From: Devosia neptuniae
GTDB taxonomy: Bacteria; Pseudomonadota; Alphaproteobacteria; Rhizobiales; Devosiaceae
Direction of reading: 5' to 3'
Length of the DNA: 64,000 nucleotides
Assembly: GCF_025452235.1 (NCBI RefSeq)
Contig: NZ_CP104965.1
Location: 1,116,001-1,180,000 of the forward strand
The notes under the pieces were generated by a model. The model was not told where the DNA came from. It worked only from the letters and a program-made list of their open reading frames with translations, and searched no databases. The position numbers were made by a program, and so were the translations under genes. Of this stretch, positions 40,876 to 49,942 are shown piece by piece; within the stretch, counting starts at the first letter, position 1; every line of letters begins with the position of its first letter.

Positions 40876-41151
40876 TTAACGCCGCGGGCGGCGCCCTACC
40901 GGCTCGATCAGGTCGTCTTCGACTTCGGTCTGAGGCCGGTCGTCGCCGCGGGCCAGTTCTTCATGCCAGCGGCCTTCGGCGTCCTGATAGCCGATGGCCT
41001 GGGTCTGCCCGGCGGCTTGCTGGCGGTCGGCGGCGGCGATGGCCGCGTCCAAGGCCGCGCGATGGGTCGGAAAGCTCTCCGAAAACACGTCCCCGACCTT
41101 ATAGGCAAAGCCGCCGTCATGCTCGACGACCTCGTAGCGTACATGTGCCAT
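40876..41151 (-). CDS. DUF2188 protein
   Basis: A 91-residue protein with the DUF2188 fold, beginning MAHVRYEVVEHDGGFAYKVG and ending in an acidic, basic-tailed C-terminus. FSESFPTHRAALDAAIAAA is the conserved helical part and YQDAEGRWHEE the usual C-terminal motif. Members of this family are small cytoplasmic proteins of unknown function. Good upstream purine region before the ATG. Confidence 0.83.
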   Translation of the reverse strand: MAHVRYEVVEHDGGFAYKVGDVFSESFPTHRAALDAAIAAADRQQAAGQTQAIGYQDAEGRWHEELARGDDRPQTEVEDDLIEPVGRRPRR

Positions 41152-41243
41152 GGCGCAAGTCTCCCTGTTCTGCCGGCAGGAGAACTATCGGCGCCCGTTT
41201 CGGTTGCTGGAAAAACGCTGGGCCGGACACAAACCGGGAAAAA

Positions 41244-41268
41244 CAAAAAGGGTCCCGAAGGACCCTTT
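41244..41268 (-). terminator. Rho-independent terminator after tRNA-Gly
   Basis: On the minus strand a GGGTCC/GGACCC stem with a TTCG loop (41250-41265) is extended by AAA/TTT pairing and followed by TTTTTG. It lies 30 bases downstream of the tRNA-Gly 3' end. Confidence 0.85.
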
Positions 41269-41298
41269 GTCACCAAAGCCATGCCGGACTTTGGTATT

Positions 41299-41373
41299 TG
41301 GAGCGGGCGATGGGATTCGAACCCACGACCCTAACCTTGGCAAGGTTATGCTCTACCCCTGAGCTACACCCGC
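41299..41373 (-). tRNA. tRNA-Gly (GCC)
   Basis: A 75-base minus-strand cloverleaf: acceptor GCGGGTG (5' end at 41373) pairs with CGCCCGC, D-arm AGCTCAGGGGTAGAGC, anticodon loop CTTGCCAA with anticodon GCC, and T-loop TTCGAATC. The 3' CCA is encoded. Confidence 0.95.
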
Positions 41374-41580
41374 ACTCCATATCGTCGTCACCGCCTTGGC
41401 AGTGCCCCGATGCGCGCCTATATGCCCAATCACCTGCCTGATTGCAACCCACATTTTGACCGCTTCGTCATCTTCCGGTCGCCTTGTGGATAGAAGGGCT
41501 TGTCACACCACGGTTTGCGGGCGCAAGAAGAGCCCAGAACCGACCCAGATTTCGAAAAACGCCAAGGGCCCGTCACGCCG

Positions 41581-42531
41581 ATGTCCACTCCGTTTAACGT
41601 TGCAACACCGACTTCTCCCGCTGCTGCGCCTGTTGGCGCGCTGATCAAGGATTCGACCGATCAGGCTTTCAAGGCCGACGTGATCGACGCTTCGCTCGAT
41701 ACACCCGTGCTGGTCGATTTCTGGGCGCCTTGGTGCGGCCCCTGCCGCCAGCTCACGCCGGCGCTGGAAAAAGTGGTCAATGAAAAGGCAGGCAAGATCC
41801 GCCTGATCAAGATCAATATCGACGAAAACCCCCAGATTGCCGGCCAGCTCGGCATTCAATCGATTCCCGCCGTGTTCGCCTTTTCCGGCGGCCGCCCGGT
41901 CGATGGCTTTATGGGCGCCATGCCCGAGGGCGAAGTGCGCCGCTTTGCCGATAAGGTGATTGCCGGCGCCCCCGAGCCGGCGCCGGCCGAAGGGTCGATG
42001 GAAGCCCAGATCACCGAAGCCCTCGCCGCCGCCGAAGAAGCGCTGACCGCTGGGGATCTCGGCCGTGCTGCGCAGATTTTCGGCATGGTAGTGCAGCATG
42101 TCCCCGACCATGCAGTGGCCTTGATCGGCCTCACCAAGGTGTATCTGGCCGCTGGCGAGACCGAGCAGGCCCAGGCCACGCTCGACATGATGCCCGAAGC
42201 CGAGCGCAAGGGCGAGGCCTATACCAGCCTTGCCAATTCGATTCGCCTCCTGGGTGAAGCCGCTGACCTGTCGGAAACCTCGGCGCTCGAAGCCGCGCTT
42301 GCCGCCAATCCCGATGATCACCAGGCCCGTTTCGATCTGGCCGTAGTGCTCAATGCCGAAGGCAAACGCGTCGAGGCCGCCGAGGCGCTGGTTGCCATCT
42401 TCAAGCGCGATCGCACCTGGAACGAAGACGGCGCGCGCAAGAAACTGCTCGAATTCTTCGATGCCTGGGGGCCAAAAGACCCCGCCACGCTCAAAGGCCG
42501 TCGGCTGCTGTCGGCCGCCTTGTTTTCCTGA
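41581..42531 (+). CDS. Thioredoxin-like co-chaperone with TPR-like region (YbbN type)
   Basis: A 316-residue protein: an N-terminal thioredoxin domain (residues about 25-125) with active-site WAPWCGPCRQLTP, followed by a helical TPR-like region (about 145-310) with ALAAAEEALTAGDLGRAAQI and AALAANPDDHQARFDLAVVL. This is the architecture of CnoX/YbbN, a chaperedoxin that protects and hands over proteins to GroEL under oxidative stress; the retained CGPC suggests redox activity. ATG 41581 is used. It begins an operon with the Lon-domain and Trm112-like genes. Confidence 0.9.
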   Translation: MSTPFNVATPTSPAAAPVGALIKDSTDQAFKADVIDASLDTPVLVDFWAPWCGPCRQLTPALEKVVNEKAGKIRLIKINIDENPQIAGQLGIQSIPAVFAFSGGRPVDGFMGAMPEGEVRRFADKVIAGAPEPAPAEGSMEAQITEALAAAEEALTAGDLGRAAQIFGMVVQHVPDHAVALIGLTKVYLAAGETEQAQATLDMMPEAERKGEAYTSLANSIRLLGEAADLSETSALEAALAANPDDHQARFDLAVVLNAEGKRVEAAEALVAIFKRDRTWNEDGARKKLLEFFDAWGPKDPATLKGRRLLSAALFS

Positions 42532-42544
42532 GCCGGGAGATTCT

Positions 42545-43210
42545 ATGCCTAAACGCCCTACCTCGCCCGCCGAGCTGCCCAAATCCGTCCCGGTCTTTCC
42601 CTTGACCGGGGCACTGCTGCTGCCCTTTTCGCATCGCCCGCTCAATATCTTTGAGCCGCGCTATATCGAGATGGTGGATGCGGCCCTGCGCGGCGACCGG
42701 CTGATCGGGCTGATCCAGCCCGAGGACACGTCCGAGGAAAGCCCGCGCGGCCGCAGTCCACTGCAGCAAATCGGCTGCCTGGGCCGGATCACCCATTTCG
42801 AGGAAAGCGGGGAGGGGCGCTATTTCATCATTCTGGAAGGCGTCACCCGCTTCCGGCTCGCCCATGAGCTGACGGTGATGACGCCCTATCGCCAGGGCGT
42901 GATCGCTGCCGAGGACTTTGCCACCGACTTCACCCGCGATTTCGGCGAGGACGCGGTGGATCGCGAGCGCTTCATCAAGATGATGCGCGACTATGCCGAA
43001 TTTGCCAATATCGACCTCAATTTCGAGGAGATCGAGCGCACCGGGACGGCTGACCTCGTCAATTTCTGCTGCATGGTCTCCCCCTATGGCGCCGCCGAAA
43101 AGCAGGTGCTGCTGGAAGCCCAGACGCTGGAGCAGCGCGCCGAAACCCTGATCGCCATGACCGAATTTGAAATGGCGCGCGGCGGCAATGACCGCCCCCC
43201 GCTCAACTGA
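42545..43210 (+). CDS. Lon substrate-binding-domain protein
   Basis: A 221-residue protein consisting of the Lon N-terminal (LON_substr_bdg) domain alone, with no ATPase or protease domain: VPVFPLTGALLLPFSHRPLN, IFEPRYIEMVDAALRGDR and IILEGVTRFRLAHEL are family landmarks. Free-standing LON domains are common in alphaproteobacteria and may bind unfolded peptides. GGGAGA precedes the ATG. Its stop shares one base with the next start (TGATG). Confidence 0.9.
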   Translation: MPKRPTSPAELPKSVPVFPLTGALLLPFSHRPLNIFEPRYIEMVDAALRGDRLIGLIQPEDTSEESPRGRSPLQQIGCLGRITHFEESGEGRYFIILEGVTRFRLAHELTVMTPYRQGVIAAEDFATDFTRDFGEDAVDRERFIKMMRDYAEFANIDLNFEEIERTGTADLVNFCCMVSPYGAAEKQVLLEAQTLEQRAETLIAMTEFEMARGGNDRPPLN

Positions 43211-43440
43211 TGCCCTCCGGCGTCGATCCGCGCCATGTGCTGGATGTGCGCACGCTCGAAATGCTGGTCTGCCCGCTGACCAAGACGCGGCTGATCCTGT
43301 CGGGGGACCATACCGAGCTGATCTCGGTCGCGGCGCGCTTGGCCTTCCCCATCAACAAGGGCGTGCCGCTGCTCAGCCTCGATGAAGCGCGGAGCGTCGA
43401 GCCGGATGAGATCAAGACGCTGACGCGGGGCCAGAACTAG
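43210..43440 (+). CDS. Trm112-family protein
   Basis: A 76-residue Trm112/YcaR-like protein starting MPSGVDPRHVLDVRTLEMLV, with LVCPLTKTRLILSGD at the position of the zinc-finger first strand and INKGVPLLSLDEARSVEPDE at the end. The second pair of cysteines is missing, as in many alphaproteobacterial members. In eukaryotes Trm112 activates methyltransferases; the bacterial role is uncertain. It is coupled to the LON-domain gene and converges with the UbiH-like gene, overlapping it by 4 bases. Confidence 0.85.
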   Translation: MPSGVDPRHVLDVRTLEMLVCPLTKTRLILSGDHTELISVAARLAFPINKGVPLLSLDEARSVEPDEIKTLTRGQN

Positions 43441-44660
43441 ATCGGCAGCCCGCTGAGCAGTTTTGGTCCATTGCCCGAGACACCTGCCGCGGTGCGGATC
43501 ATGGCGGCCTTGATGGGGCCGGCGCGGTCGACCAGGCCCAGGCCGAAATCGCGCACGGCGCGGATCGGGGCGGCGTCATTGGAGAATAGCCGGTTCATGC
43601 CGTCGGTCACCATGGCCATGGCCGAGGTGTCGAGCCGGCGCCAGCTCTGGTAGCGGGCCAGCGCGTCATCCCCGCCATGATCGAGCCCGAGGCGAATGGT
43701 GTCGATCACGACTTCCGCCAAAGCCGCCACATCCTTGAGCCCCAGATTGAGCCCCTGCCCGGCGATCGGATGCACCACATGGGCGGCGTCGCCCACCAGA
43801 GCCAGCCGTGGCGCGACGAAATCGCGGGCGATGCGCATGCGGAGCGGGAAGCCTGCCAGATCGTCTTCGACCGTGACAGCGCCCAGCGTCGAGCCCATCA
43901 CCGCCTCGATTTCGAGCGCCAGGGCGGCTTTGTCCATGGCGAGGAAGCGCGGCGCTTCGGCGCCGGATTCGGTCCAAACCAGTGACGAGCGATTGCCCGT
44001 AAGCGGCAGGCTGGCAAAGGGGCCGGCGGGGCGGAAATGCTCATAGGCGACGCCGTCATGGGGCAATTCATGGCTGATCGTGGTGACCAGGCCGGTCTGG
44101 CGGTAATCGTGTTCGACGACGCCAATGCCGGCCATCTGCCGCAGTGCCGATTGCGCGCCGTCGGCCGCCACCACCAAGGGCGCCACGAGCACGCGGCCAT
44201 CGGCCAGCACCAGTTGGGCGGACCGGGCATCGCTCTCCCAGGCAGTGATCTCGGCCGGCGCGATCACCTCGATCTGCTGGCCGACCGCATCGAGCAGCAC
44301 CTGCCCGCTGATGCGATTGGGCACCATATGGGCAAAGGCCTCGCCCGGCGCCACATCGCCCTCAAAACTGAGAAACAGCGGCCGCGAAATATCGCCCACG
44401 CCCGAATCGGTAATGCGCATGGCGGTGATCGGCTGCGATTGGGCGGCCATGGCGGGCCACACGCCCAAAGCCTCGAAGACGCGGCGCACGCCAGCAGCGA
44501 TAGCCGAGGCGCGATTGTCGCCCGGCACCGATAGCGGCCGCCGATCGACCAGCCCGACACGGATGCCGCGCGCCGATTGCACCAGGGCAAGCGCCAGCGT
44601 CAGCCCCACCGGACCGCCGCCGACGATCAGCACATCATGGGTTTGTGCAGCGCTGGCCAT
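43437..44660 (-). CDS. UbiH/UbiF/Coq6-family FAD hydroxylase
   Basis: A 407-residue FAD-dependent aromatic hydroxylase of the UbiH/COQ6 family. The FAD motif is VLIVGGGPVGLTLALALVQS, the DG motif AADGAQSALR, and LALVGDAAHVVHPIAGQGLN is the usual C-terminal FAD/NADPH motif. It likely adds a hydroxyl in ubiquinone biosynthesis; which ring position cannot be decided. ATG 44660 has GGAG 7 bases upstream; the open frame continues upstream without coding support. Divergent from glnK across a 263-base regulatory region. Confidence 0.9.
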   Translation of the reverse strand: MASAAQTHDVLIVGGGPVGLTLALALVQSARGIRVGLVDRRPLSVPGDNRASAIAAGVRRVFEALGVWPAMAAQSQPITAMRITDSGVGDISRPLFLSFEGDVAPGEAFAHMVPNRISGQVLLDAVGQQIEVIAPAEITAWESDARSAQLVLADGRVLVAPLVVAADGAQSALRQMAGIGVVEHDYRQTGLVTTISHELPHDGVAYEHFRPAGPFASLPLTGNRSSLVWTESGAEAPRFLAMDKAALALEIEAVMGSTLGAVTVEDDLAGFPLRMRIARDFVAPRLALVGDAAHVVHPIAGQGLNLGLKDVAALAEVVIDTIRLGLDHGGDDALARYQSWRRLDTSAMAMVTDGMNRLFSNDAAPIRAVRDFGLGLVDRAGPIKAAMIRTAAGVSGNGPKLLSGLPI

Positions 44661-44689
44661 GTCAGTTCTCCTTTCCTCTATTGAGCGCC

Positions 44690-44778
44690 TGCACGCCCTG
44701 GGTGCAAGAGGCGCAAGGTCGCGGCAGGCTTGCCGTAATTTTGCCCAATTCGCTGCAGTTTTGCACATTTTTTGTGCA
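44690..44778 (+). promoter_or_regulatory. Two NtrC-type enhancer sites upstream of glnK
   Basis: Two inverted repeats of the NtrC type TGCAC-N7-GTGCA occur upstream of glnK: TGCACG-N5-GGTGCA at 44690-44706 and TGCACA-N5-TGTGCA (perfect) at 44762-44778. They lie about 170 and 100 bases upstream of the sigma-54 promoter, the usual distance for enhancer binding. They are in the ubiH-glnK gap. Confidence 0.8.
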
Positions 44779-44860
44779 TTTGGCGGCGGGTGCGGCGCCG
44801 TGAATCGTTTATGAATTACTAATGCATTGTTTTTGCTGATGATTTTCGCGCCATTCGGAG

Positions 44861-44876
44861 TTGGCACGGCGCTTGA
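44861..44876 (+). promoter_or_regulatory. Sigma-54 promoter of glnK-amtB
   Basis: TTGGCACG (44861-44868), four bases, then TTGA (44873-44876) matches the -24/-12 consensus TGGCAC-N5-TTGC in all but the last base. Transcription would start about 44888, some 36 bases before the glnK ATG. Together with the NtrC sites this indicates nitrogen control. Confidence 0.85.
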
Positions 44877-44923
44877 GTCTAGTTGGGCATTCCAGACCAG
44901 CGCCAAGTCGCAAAGGGGCTCAC

Positions 44924-45262
44924 ATGAAACTGGTGATTGCAATTATCAAGCCATCACGCCTCGAAGAGGTTCGCCAGGCTCTCAACTCGCTCGACGTGCA
45001 CGGCATGACCGTGACCGAGGTGAAGGGTTACGGCCGCCAGAAGGGGCATTCGGAAATCTATCGCGGTACCGAATACGCCGTGCACTTCCTGCCCAAGCTC
45101 AAAGTTGAAATCGCCGTTGATGACGCCCTAGCCGATGCCGTGTCCACGGCCATCCGCGACAGCGCCCAGACCGGCCGTATCGGCGATGGCAAGATCTTCG
45201 TGCTCGATCTTCTGGCCGTCACCCGTATCCGCACCGGTGAAACCGGCGCTTCTGCCCTCTAA
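44924..45262 (+). CDS. glnK: P-II nitrogen regulatory protein GlnK
   Basis: A 112-residue P-II signal protein. Tyr51 in the T loop (GHSEIYRGTEYAV) is the uridylylation site, and the second signature GRIGDGKIFVLDLL is intact. P-II binds ATP/ADP and 2-oxoglutarate and blocks the ammonium channel AmtB when nitrogen is plentiful. AAAGGGG lies before ATG 44924. It is directly upstream of amtB (22 bases), behind a sigma-54 promoter with two NtrC sites. Confidence 0.95.
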   Translation: MKLVIAIIKPSRLEEVRQALNSLDVHGMTVTEVKGYGRQKGHSEIYRGTEYAVHFLPKLKVEIAVDDALADAVSTAIRDSAQTGRIGDGKIFVLDLLAVTRIRTGETGASAL

Positions 45263-45284
45263 GCGTCATCGGGAGAACAACAAG

Positions 45285-46649
45285 ATGAAGATGTCAAAAG
45301 TTTTGGGGAGTGCTGCAATCGCCTCCCTGCTGCTGGCGCTGCCGGCATTTGCGCAGGACGCTGCGGCGCCGGCAGCCGAGGCGGCCGCTGAAGTGACTGC
45401 CGTCGTCGACAAGGGCGACGTGGCCTGGATGCTGGTATCCACCATGGTCGTCATCGTCATGACCATTCCGGGCCTGGCCCTGTTCTATGGCGGCCTGGTG
45501 CGCGCCAAGAATATCCTCTCCGTGCTGACCCAGGTGTTCCTCGGCTTCTCGATGATCGCCATTCTGTGGGTAGCCTATGGCTATTCGCTGGCTTTCGCCG
45601 GCCCGACCGAAGGGGGCCTGTCGGCTTTCGTCGGCGACTTCTCCAAATTCTTCCTCTCGGGCGTCACCCTTGATTCTCGCGCCGCGACCTTCTCGGCCGG
45701 GTTCGAATTGCCCGAAATGGTCTTTGTGGTCTTCCAGCTGACCTTTGCCTGCATCACCTCGACCCTCATCGTCGGCGGTATCGCCGAACGCATGAAGTTC
45801 GGCGCGCTGATGGCGTTCCTGGCCATCTGGTTCACCTTCTCCTATATCCCGATGGCCCACATGGTCTGGTCGGGCCCCGGCCTGCTGTTCGGCATGGGCG
45901 CCTATGACTTTGCCGGCGGCACCGTGGTTCACATCAATTCCGGTGTGGCCGCGCTCGTTGCTGCCATCGTGCTCGGGCCGCGCCTGGGCTACATGAAGGA
46001 GCCGATCGCTCCGCACAATCTGGTCCTCACCTATATCGGTGCCGGCCTGCTGTGGTTCGGCTGGTTCGGCTTCAATGCCGGCTCCAATCTCGAAGCCAAT
46101 GCCCTGACTGCCGTTGCCCTGATCAACACCGTGCTGGCTCCGGCCGCTGCGGCTCTGGCCTGGGCCATCGGCGAAAAGGTTACCCGTGGCCATGCTTCGG
46201 CCCTGGGTGCGGTCTCGGGTGCCGTTGCCGGCCTCGTCGCGATCACCCCCGCGGCCGGCTTTGCCGGTGTCGGCGGCGCCATCGTGCTGGGTGCGGTTGC
46301 CGGTTTCGTCTGCCTGTGGGCGGTCGTCAACCTCAAGCCGATGCTCAAATATGACGATAGCCTCGATGTGTTCGGCATCCACGGCGTCGGCGGCATTGTC
46401 GGCGCCCTGGGCACCGCCATCGTCGCCAATCCCGGCTTCGGCGGCTACCCGCTGGACGGCTATGAAATGGGCGCCCAGTTCATGGTCCAGCTCACCGGCG
46501 TGATCATCGCCATCGTCTGGTCCGGTGTCGTGGCCCTGGTCGCCATGCTCATCGTCAAGGCAATCTTCGGTGGCGCCCGCGTCTCCGAATCGAGCGAAAG
46601 CGATGGCCTGGATCTGTCGAGCCACGGCGAGCGCGCCTACAACTCGTAA
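45285..46649 (+). CDS. amtB: Ammonium transporter AmtB
   Basis: A 454-residue ammonium channel of the Amt/MEP/Rh family with about 11 membrane helices after a cleavable-looking signal (KVLGSAAIASLLLALPAFAQ) and a 20-residue Ala/Glu-rich segment. Twin pore histidines are in FAGGTVVHINSG and VFGIHGVGGIVGAL, with the Trp/Phe gate regions conserved. The C-terminal tail carries no extra domain. ATG 45285 has GGGAG 9 bases upstream; a second ATG at 45291 is possible. Controlled by GlnK, encoded just upstream, and cotranscribed from the sigma-54 promoter. Confidence 0.95.
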   Translation: MKMSKVLGSAAIASLLLALPAFAQDAAAPAAEAAAEVTAVVDKGDVAWMLVSTMVVIVMTIPGLALFYGGLVRAKNILSVLTQVFLGFSMIAILWVAYGYSLAFAGPTEGGLSAFVGDFSKFFLSGVTLDSRAATFSAGFELPEMVFVVFQLTFACITSTLIVGGIAERMKFGALMAFLAIWFTFSYIPMAHMVWSGPGLLFGMGAYDFAGGTVVHINSGVAALVAAIVLGPRLGYMKEPIAPHNLVLTYIGAGLLWFGWFGFNAGSNLEANALTAVALINTVLAPAAAALAWAIGEKVTRGHASALGAVSGAVAGLVAITPAAGFAGVGGAIVLGAVAGFVCLWAVVNLKPMLKYDDSLDVFGIHGVGGIVGALGTAIVANPGFGGYPLDGYEMGAQFMVQLTGVIIAIVWSGVVALVAMLIVKAIFGGARVSESSESDGLDLSSHGERAYNS

Positions 46650-46660
46650 TAGCAACTTCA

Positions 46661-46685
46661 CCCGGCGGCGCCCTCCGCCGCCGGG
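46661..46685 (+). terminator. Hairpin directly after amtB
   Basis: CCCGGCGGCG (46661-46670) and CGCCGCCGGG (46676-46685) form a perfect 10-bp stem with loop CCCTC. No clear T tract follows, so it may be a processing or pausing signal; the stronger terminator is at 46836. Confidence 0.5.
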
Positions 46686-46697
46686 TCTCTACCAGAC

Positions 46698-46792
46698 AAA
46701 AAATTGATCGCGGCGTGCGGCTCGTGTCCCTCTTGGCCCGCCACAGAGGCTTCCCACTCGCAAACTGCACGGGCTGCACACCACGATCAATT
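46698..46792 (-). ncRNA. Candidate structured small RNA
   Basis: A 91-base segment closed by an imperfect 16-bp stem AATTGATCG... (46702 on) / ...CGATCAATT (to 46792). On the minus strand two mismatches become G-U pairs, so the stem is complete there, and the 3' side runs into TTTTTT, as in an intrinsic terminator. Inner words CCTCT/AGAGG and CGTG/CACG add a rod-like fold. No known RNA family could be assigned; 6S RNA was considered without support. It could also be a mere DNA hairpin. Confidence 0.35.
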
Positions 46793-46835
46793 GCTTCCCC
46801 CTTCGTTCTCCCTCCCTGGACGATTGCGGCGACCT

Positions 46836-46867
46836 GGCCCGCCCCTCGTGGCGGGCCTTTTCTTTTT
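46836..46867 (+). terminator. Strong Rho-independent terminator
   Basis: GGCCCGCC (46836-46843) and GGCGGGCC (46850-46857) with loop CCTCGT are followed by TTTTCTTTTTT. It closes the amtB transcript or a short RNA encoded at 46690-46835. Confidence 0.9.
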
Positions 46868-46936
46868 TGCCCGCATCCATCCTCCTCTATCCCCGATCTA
46901 TCCCTCATCGCCACCGATCTACCCACCAACCGCTTT

Positions 46937-47014
46937 CCCTCGGGCTCGACCCGAGGGCCTCTCGTCATTTGTGCCGAGCTGAGGGTGGCCCTCGGGTCAG
47001 GCCCGAGGGAGAAC
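46937..47014. repeat. Type-3 palindromic repeat, copy 2
   Basis: CCCTCGGGCTCGACCCGAGG near 46937 and GGCCCTCGGGTCAGGCCCGA near 46987 repeat the element at 35873-35948. The 658-base gap 46650-47307 otherwise holds the hairpins, the possible RNA and a weakly coding-like stretch before ftsK. Confidence 0.78.
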
Positions 47015-47307
47015 CGTGGGCGGGGGAGCGTCGGTGATAGATGGAGAGCGGTAGGTGGCGGGATCACCGCCCGCTCCCCTTCACCCAAATGCCCATCCCC
47101 GTCCCCATGGTTAGCCTTGGGTTAACCCGGTCCCGCTAGCATGAGTTCAATTGGGCCCGGTCAATTCCGGGCAGTATTGAGTTTGCTCCATGCCCAGCCA
47201 TCCCGCACCAGTGCTCGACGAAATCCGATCCCTGCCGCAGCGCGGCACACGCAGCGGGGCCAAGGCCATGCCGGCGCCGCCGCCTGCTTTGTCGATCTCG
47301 CATTCCC

Positions 47308-49926
47308 ATGCGGCTGGTCGGCTTCGTGCTGCTCGGTCTCGTCGCGATCTGCCTTGCTGCGCTCGCGTCCTGGTCGGTGGACGATCCCAGTTTCTCCTAT
47401 GCCACGAGCAAGCCGGCGGCCAATTGGCTGGGCTTTCCCGGTTCGGCCATTGCCGACATCCTGTTCCAGACCCTGGGCCTTGCCGCCCTGGTGCTGATGG
47501 TGCCGCCCGCGCTCTGGGGCTGGGCCATGGTGCGCCGCCGCGTGCCCACCCATATGGGCCTGCGCCTGATCGGCTGGCTGGGCGCCACGATCCTGGCCAC
47601 CGGCGTCTTTTCCTTCGTTGCCATGCCCGAAACCTGGCCGCTGCCCACCGGGCTCGGTGGCCTCGTCGGCACCGGCTTCATGACCCTTGCCACCATGATC
47701 ACCGGCGCCCAGCCGCAGGCGGTCACGTCGGCGCTGTTCGCCATCATCATTTCGGCCCCCGCTTTGGCGCTGTTCTGGATCGGCATGGGCCTCGGCAGCA
47801 CCGTTTCCACCGCGCCGCGCAAGGCGCAAGCCGCCGCTGCCGGCCGCAAATCCACCGCCGCCCCGGTTGAAGCCGATGACGAGCCGGAAACCAACCCGAT
47901 CGTCGACATTGCCCTCGGCGCCATGGTGCACATGGGCTATTCGCTGCGCACCGCCTTCCGCCGCGCCCGCGCCAGCCATGCCGAAAAGCGCGCTGCCGAT
48001 GCCGCGCCCTGGCGTGATGATGATCTGGAGCCCAGCCTTGATGGCCGCGCCCCTGTCGTCTCTCCGCGTGGCGAGCCCTCCTTCGATGCTCCGCAGCGTC
48101 GCATCCATTCGCCCAGCGCGCCGCAGGTCGAGCCGGGATTTGCCGCGCCCGGCGATGTCTCGCCCCGCATCAATGCGCGGCCCAGCTATGACGATACCGA
48201 AGTCGATTATCCCGACGAGCCCGATGAGGATTCCATTCCCTTCGTGCCCGATGCGCCGCTGCCGCCGTCGGTCGTCAACCACCGCCAGCAGGGGGATTCC
48301 CGCTTCCACCCGGCTGATCCGACCAAGCCGCGCGTCACTGCGCCTGCGCCGCGTCCCGTGCCGGGCAATCGCATGGCGCGCGAAGCGCAAAGCTCCTTCC
48401 TCGACGAGCCCGGCGGGTTTGAACTGCCGCCGCTGAGCCTGCTGGCCGAGCCGCGTCACAAGGGCCCCTCGCCCGAGCATGCGCCCGAGCGCCTGGAAGA
48501 AATGGCCCGCCAGCTCGAAGGCGTGCTGGAAGATTTCGGCGTCAAGGGCGACATCATCAATGTCCGCCCGGGTCCCGTCGTGACCCTGTTTGAACTCGAA
48601 CCCGCGCCGGGCATCAAATCGAGCCGCGTCATTTCGCTGGCCGACGATATTGCCCGCTCCATGTCAGCGATCTCCGCCCGCGTCGCCGTGGTCCCGGGCC
48701 GCAATGCCATTGGTATCGAGCTGCCCAACCAGAACCGCGAAACCGTCTATTTCCGCGAAATGCTGGCCAGCTCCGATTTCGAGAAGATGAAGGGCAAGCT
48801 GCCCATCTGCCTCGGAAAAACCATTGGCGGCGAGCCGGTGATTGCCGATCTAGCGCGTATGCCGCATCTGCTCATCGCCGGCACCACCGGCTCGGGCAAG
48901 TCGGTGGGTATCAATACCTTCATTTTGAGCCTGCTCTACCAGATGACGCCCGAGCAGTGCCGCATGATCATGATCGATCCCAAGATGCTGGAACTGAGCA
49001 TCTATGACGGCATTCCCCATCTGCTGACCCCCGTCGTCACCGACCCGCAAAAAGCGGTGGTGGCGCTCAAATGGGCGGTGCGCGAGATGGAAGATCGCTA
49101 TCGCAAGATGAGCAAGATCGGCGTGCGCAATATCGACGGCTTCAACCAGCGCGTCAGTGAAGCCGCCGCCGAGGGCAAGGTCATCACCCGTACGGTACAA
49201 ACCGGCTTTGACCGCGAAACCGGGGAAGCCATTTTCGAGAGCGAGGAATTCAACCTCGAAGTGCTGCCCTATATCGTGGTGATCGTCGACGAAATGGCCG
49301 ACCTGATGATGGTGGCCGGCAAGGATATCGAGGGGGCCATCCAGCGCCTCGCCCAGATGGCTCGCGCCGCCGGCATCCACATCATCACCGCCACCCAGCG
49401 CCCCTCGGTCGACGTCATTACTGGCACGATCAAGGCCAATTTCCCCACGCGTATCTCGTTCATGGTCACGTCCAAGATCGATTCGCGTACCATTCTGGGC
49501 GAGCAGGGCGCCGAGCAGCTGCTGGGCAATGGCGACATGCTCTATATGGCCTCGGGCGGCCGCACCAAGCGCCTGCACGGCCCGTTCGTATCGGATGCGG
49601 AAGTGGAAGCCGTGGTCGCCCACCTCAAGAGCCAGGGCACGCCCGATTATCTCGATTCCATCACTGCCGATGACGAAGAAGGCGGCGAATTCGGCGGCGA
49701 CAGCGATGGCGGCGGCGACGATTACGCCGGCTCGGGCGACGAGCTCTACGACAAGGCCGTCCATATCGTGCTGAGCGACAAGAAGGCCTCCACCTCCTAT
49801 ATCCAGCGGCGCCTGGCCATCGGCTATAACAAGGCGGCGACCCTAATCGAACGCATGGAACGCGAAGGCGTCATCAGCCAAGCCAACCATGCCGGCAAGC
49901 GCGAGATTTTGGTGGGATCAGACTAG
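47308..49926 (+). CDS. ftsK: DNA translocase FtsK
   Basis: An 872-residue protein with N-terminal membrane segments (residues about 3-160), a Pro/Asp/Arg-rich linker (170-390) and a C-terminal RecA-like motor. Walker A is [40 protein letters not shown] contains Walker B; the C-terminal winged-helix gamma domain is [20 protein letters not shown]. It couples division-septum assembly to chromosome dimer resolution. The start is uncertain: ATG 47308 has no obvious ribosome site, and the first membrane segment begins immediately, although family members usually have a short leader. Upstream frames show coding-like residues in other phases. Followed by intergenic repeats. Confidence 0.92.
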   Translation: MRLVGFVLLGLVAICLAALASWSVDDPSFSYATSKPAANWLGFPGSAIADILFQTLGLAALVLMVPPALWGWAMVRRRVPTHMGLRLIGWLGATILATGVFSFVAMPETWPLPTGLGGLVGTGFMTLATMITGAQPQAVTSALFAIIISAPALALFWIGMGLGSTVSTAPRKAQAAAAGRKSTAAPVEADDEPETNPIVDIALGAMVHMGYSLRTAFRRARASHAEKRAADAAPWRDDDLEPSLDGRAPVVSPRGEPSFDAPQRRIHSPSAPQVEPGFAAPGDVSPRINARPSYDDTEVDYPDEPDEDSIPFVPDAPLPPSVVNHRQQGDSRFHPADPTKPRVTAPAPRPVPGNRMAREAQSSFLDEPGGFELPPLSLLAEPRHKGPSPEHAPERLEEMARQLEGVLEDFGVKGDIINVRPGPVVTLFELEPAPGIKSSRVISLADDIARSMSAISARVAVVPGRNAIGIELPNQNRETVYFREMLASSDFEKMKGKLPICLGKTIGGEPVIADLARMPHLLIAGTTGSGKSVGINTFILSLLYQMTPEQCRMIMIDPKMLELSIYDGIPHLLTPVVTDPQKAVVALKWAVREMEDRYRKMSKIGVRNIDGFNQRVSEAAAEGKVITRTVQTGFDRETGEAIFESEEFNLEVLPYIVVIVDEMADLMMVAGKDIEGAIQRLAQMARAAGIHIITATQRPSVDVITGTIKANFPTRISFMVTSKIDSRTILGEQGAEQLLGNGDMLYMASGGRTKRLHGPFVSDAEVEAVVAHLKSQGTPDYLDSITADDEEGGEFGGDSDGGGDDYAGSGDELYDKAVHIVLSDKKASTSYIQRRLAIGYNKAATLIERMEREGVISQANHAGKREILVGSD

Positions 49927-49942
49927 GCTCCAAGTGAGCCCC

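Noticed and set aside
45294..46661. A 455-codon minus-strand frame opposite amtB
   Set aside because: Antisense shadow with His/Asp-rich low-complexity sequence; amtB is certain on the other strand.
46698..46792. 6S RNA or signal-recognition-particle RNA
   Set aside because: The closing stem is suggestive, but none of the sequence landmarks I know for either RNA are present, so only a generic candidate RNA is reported.
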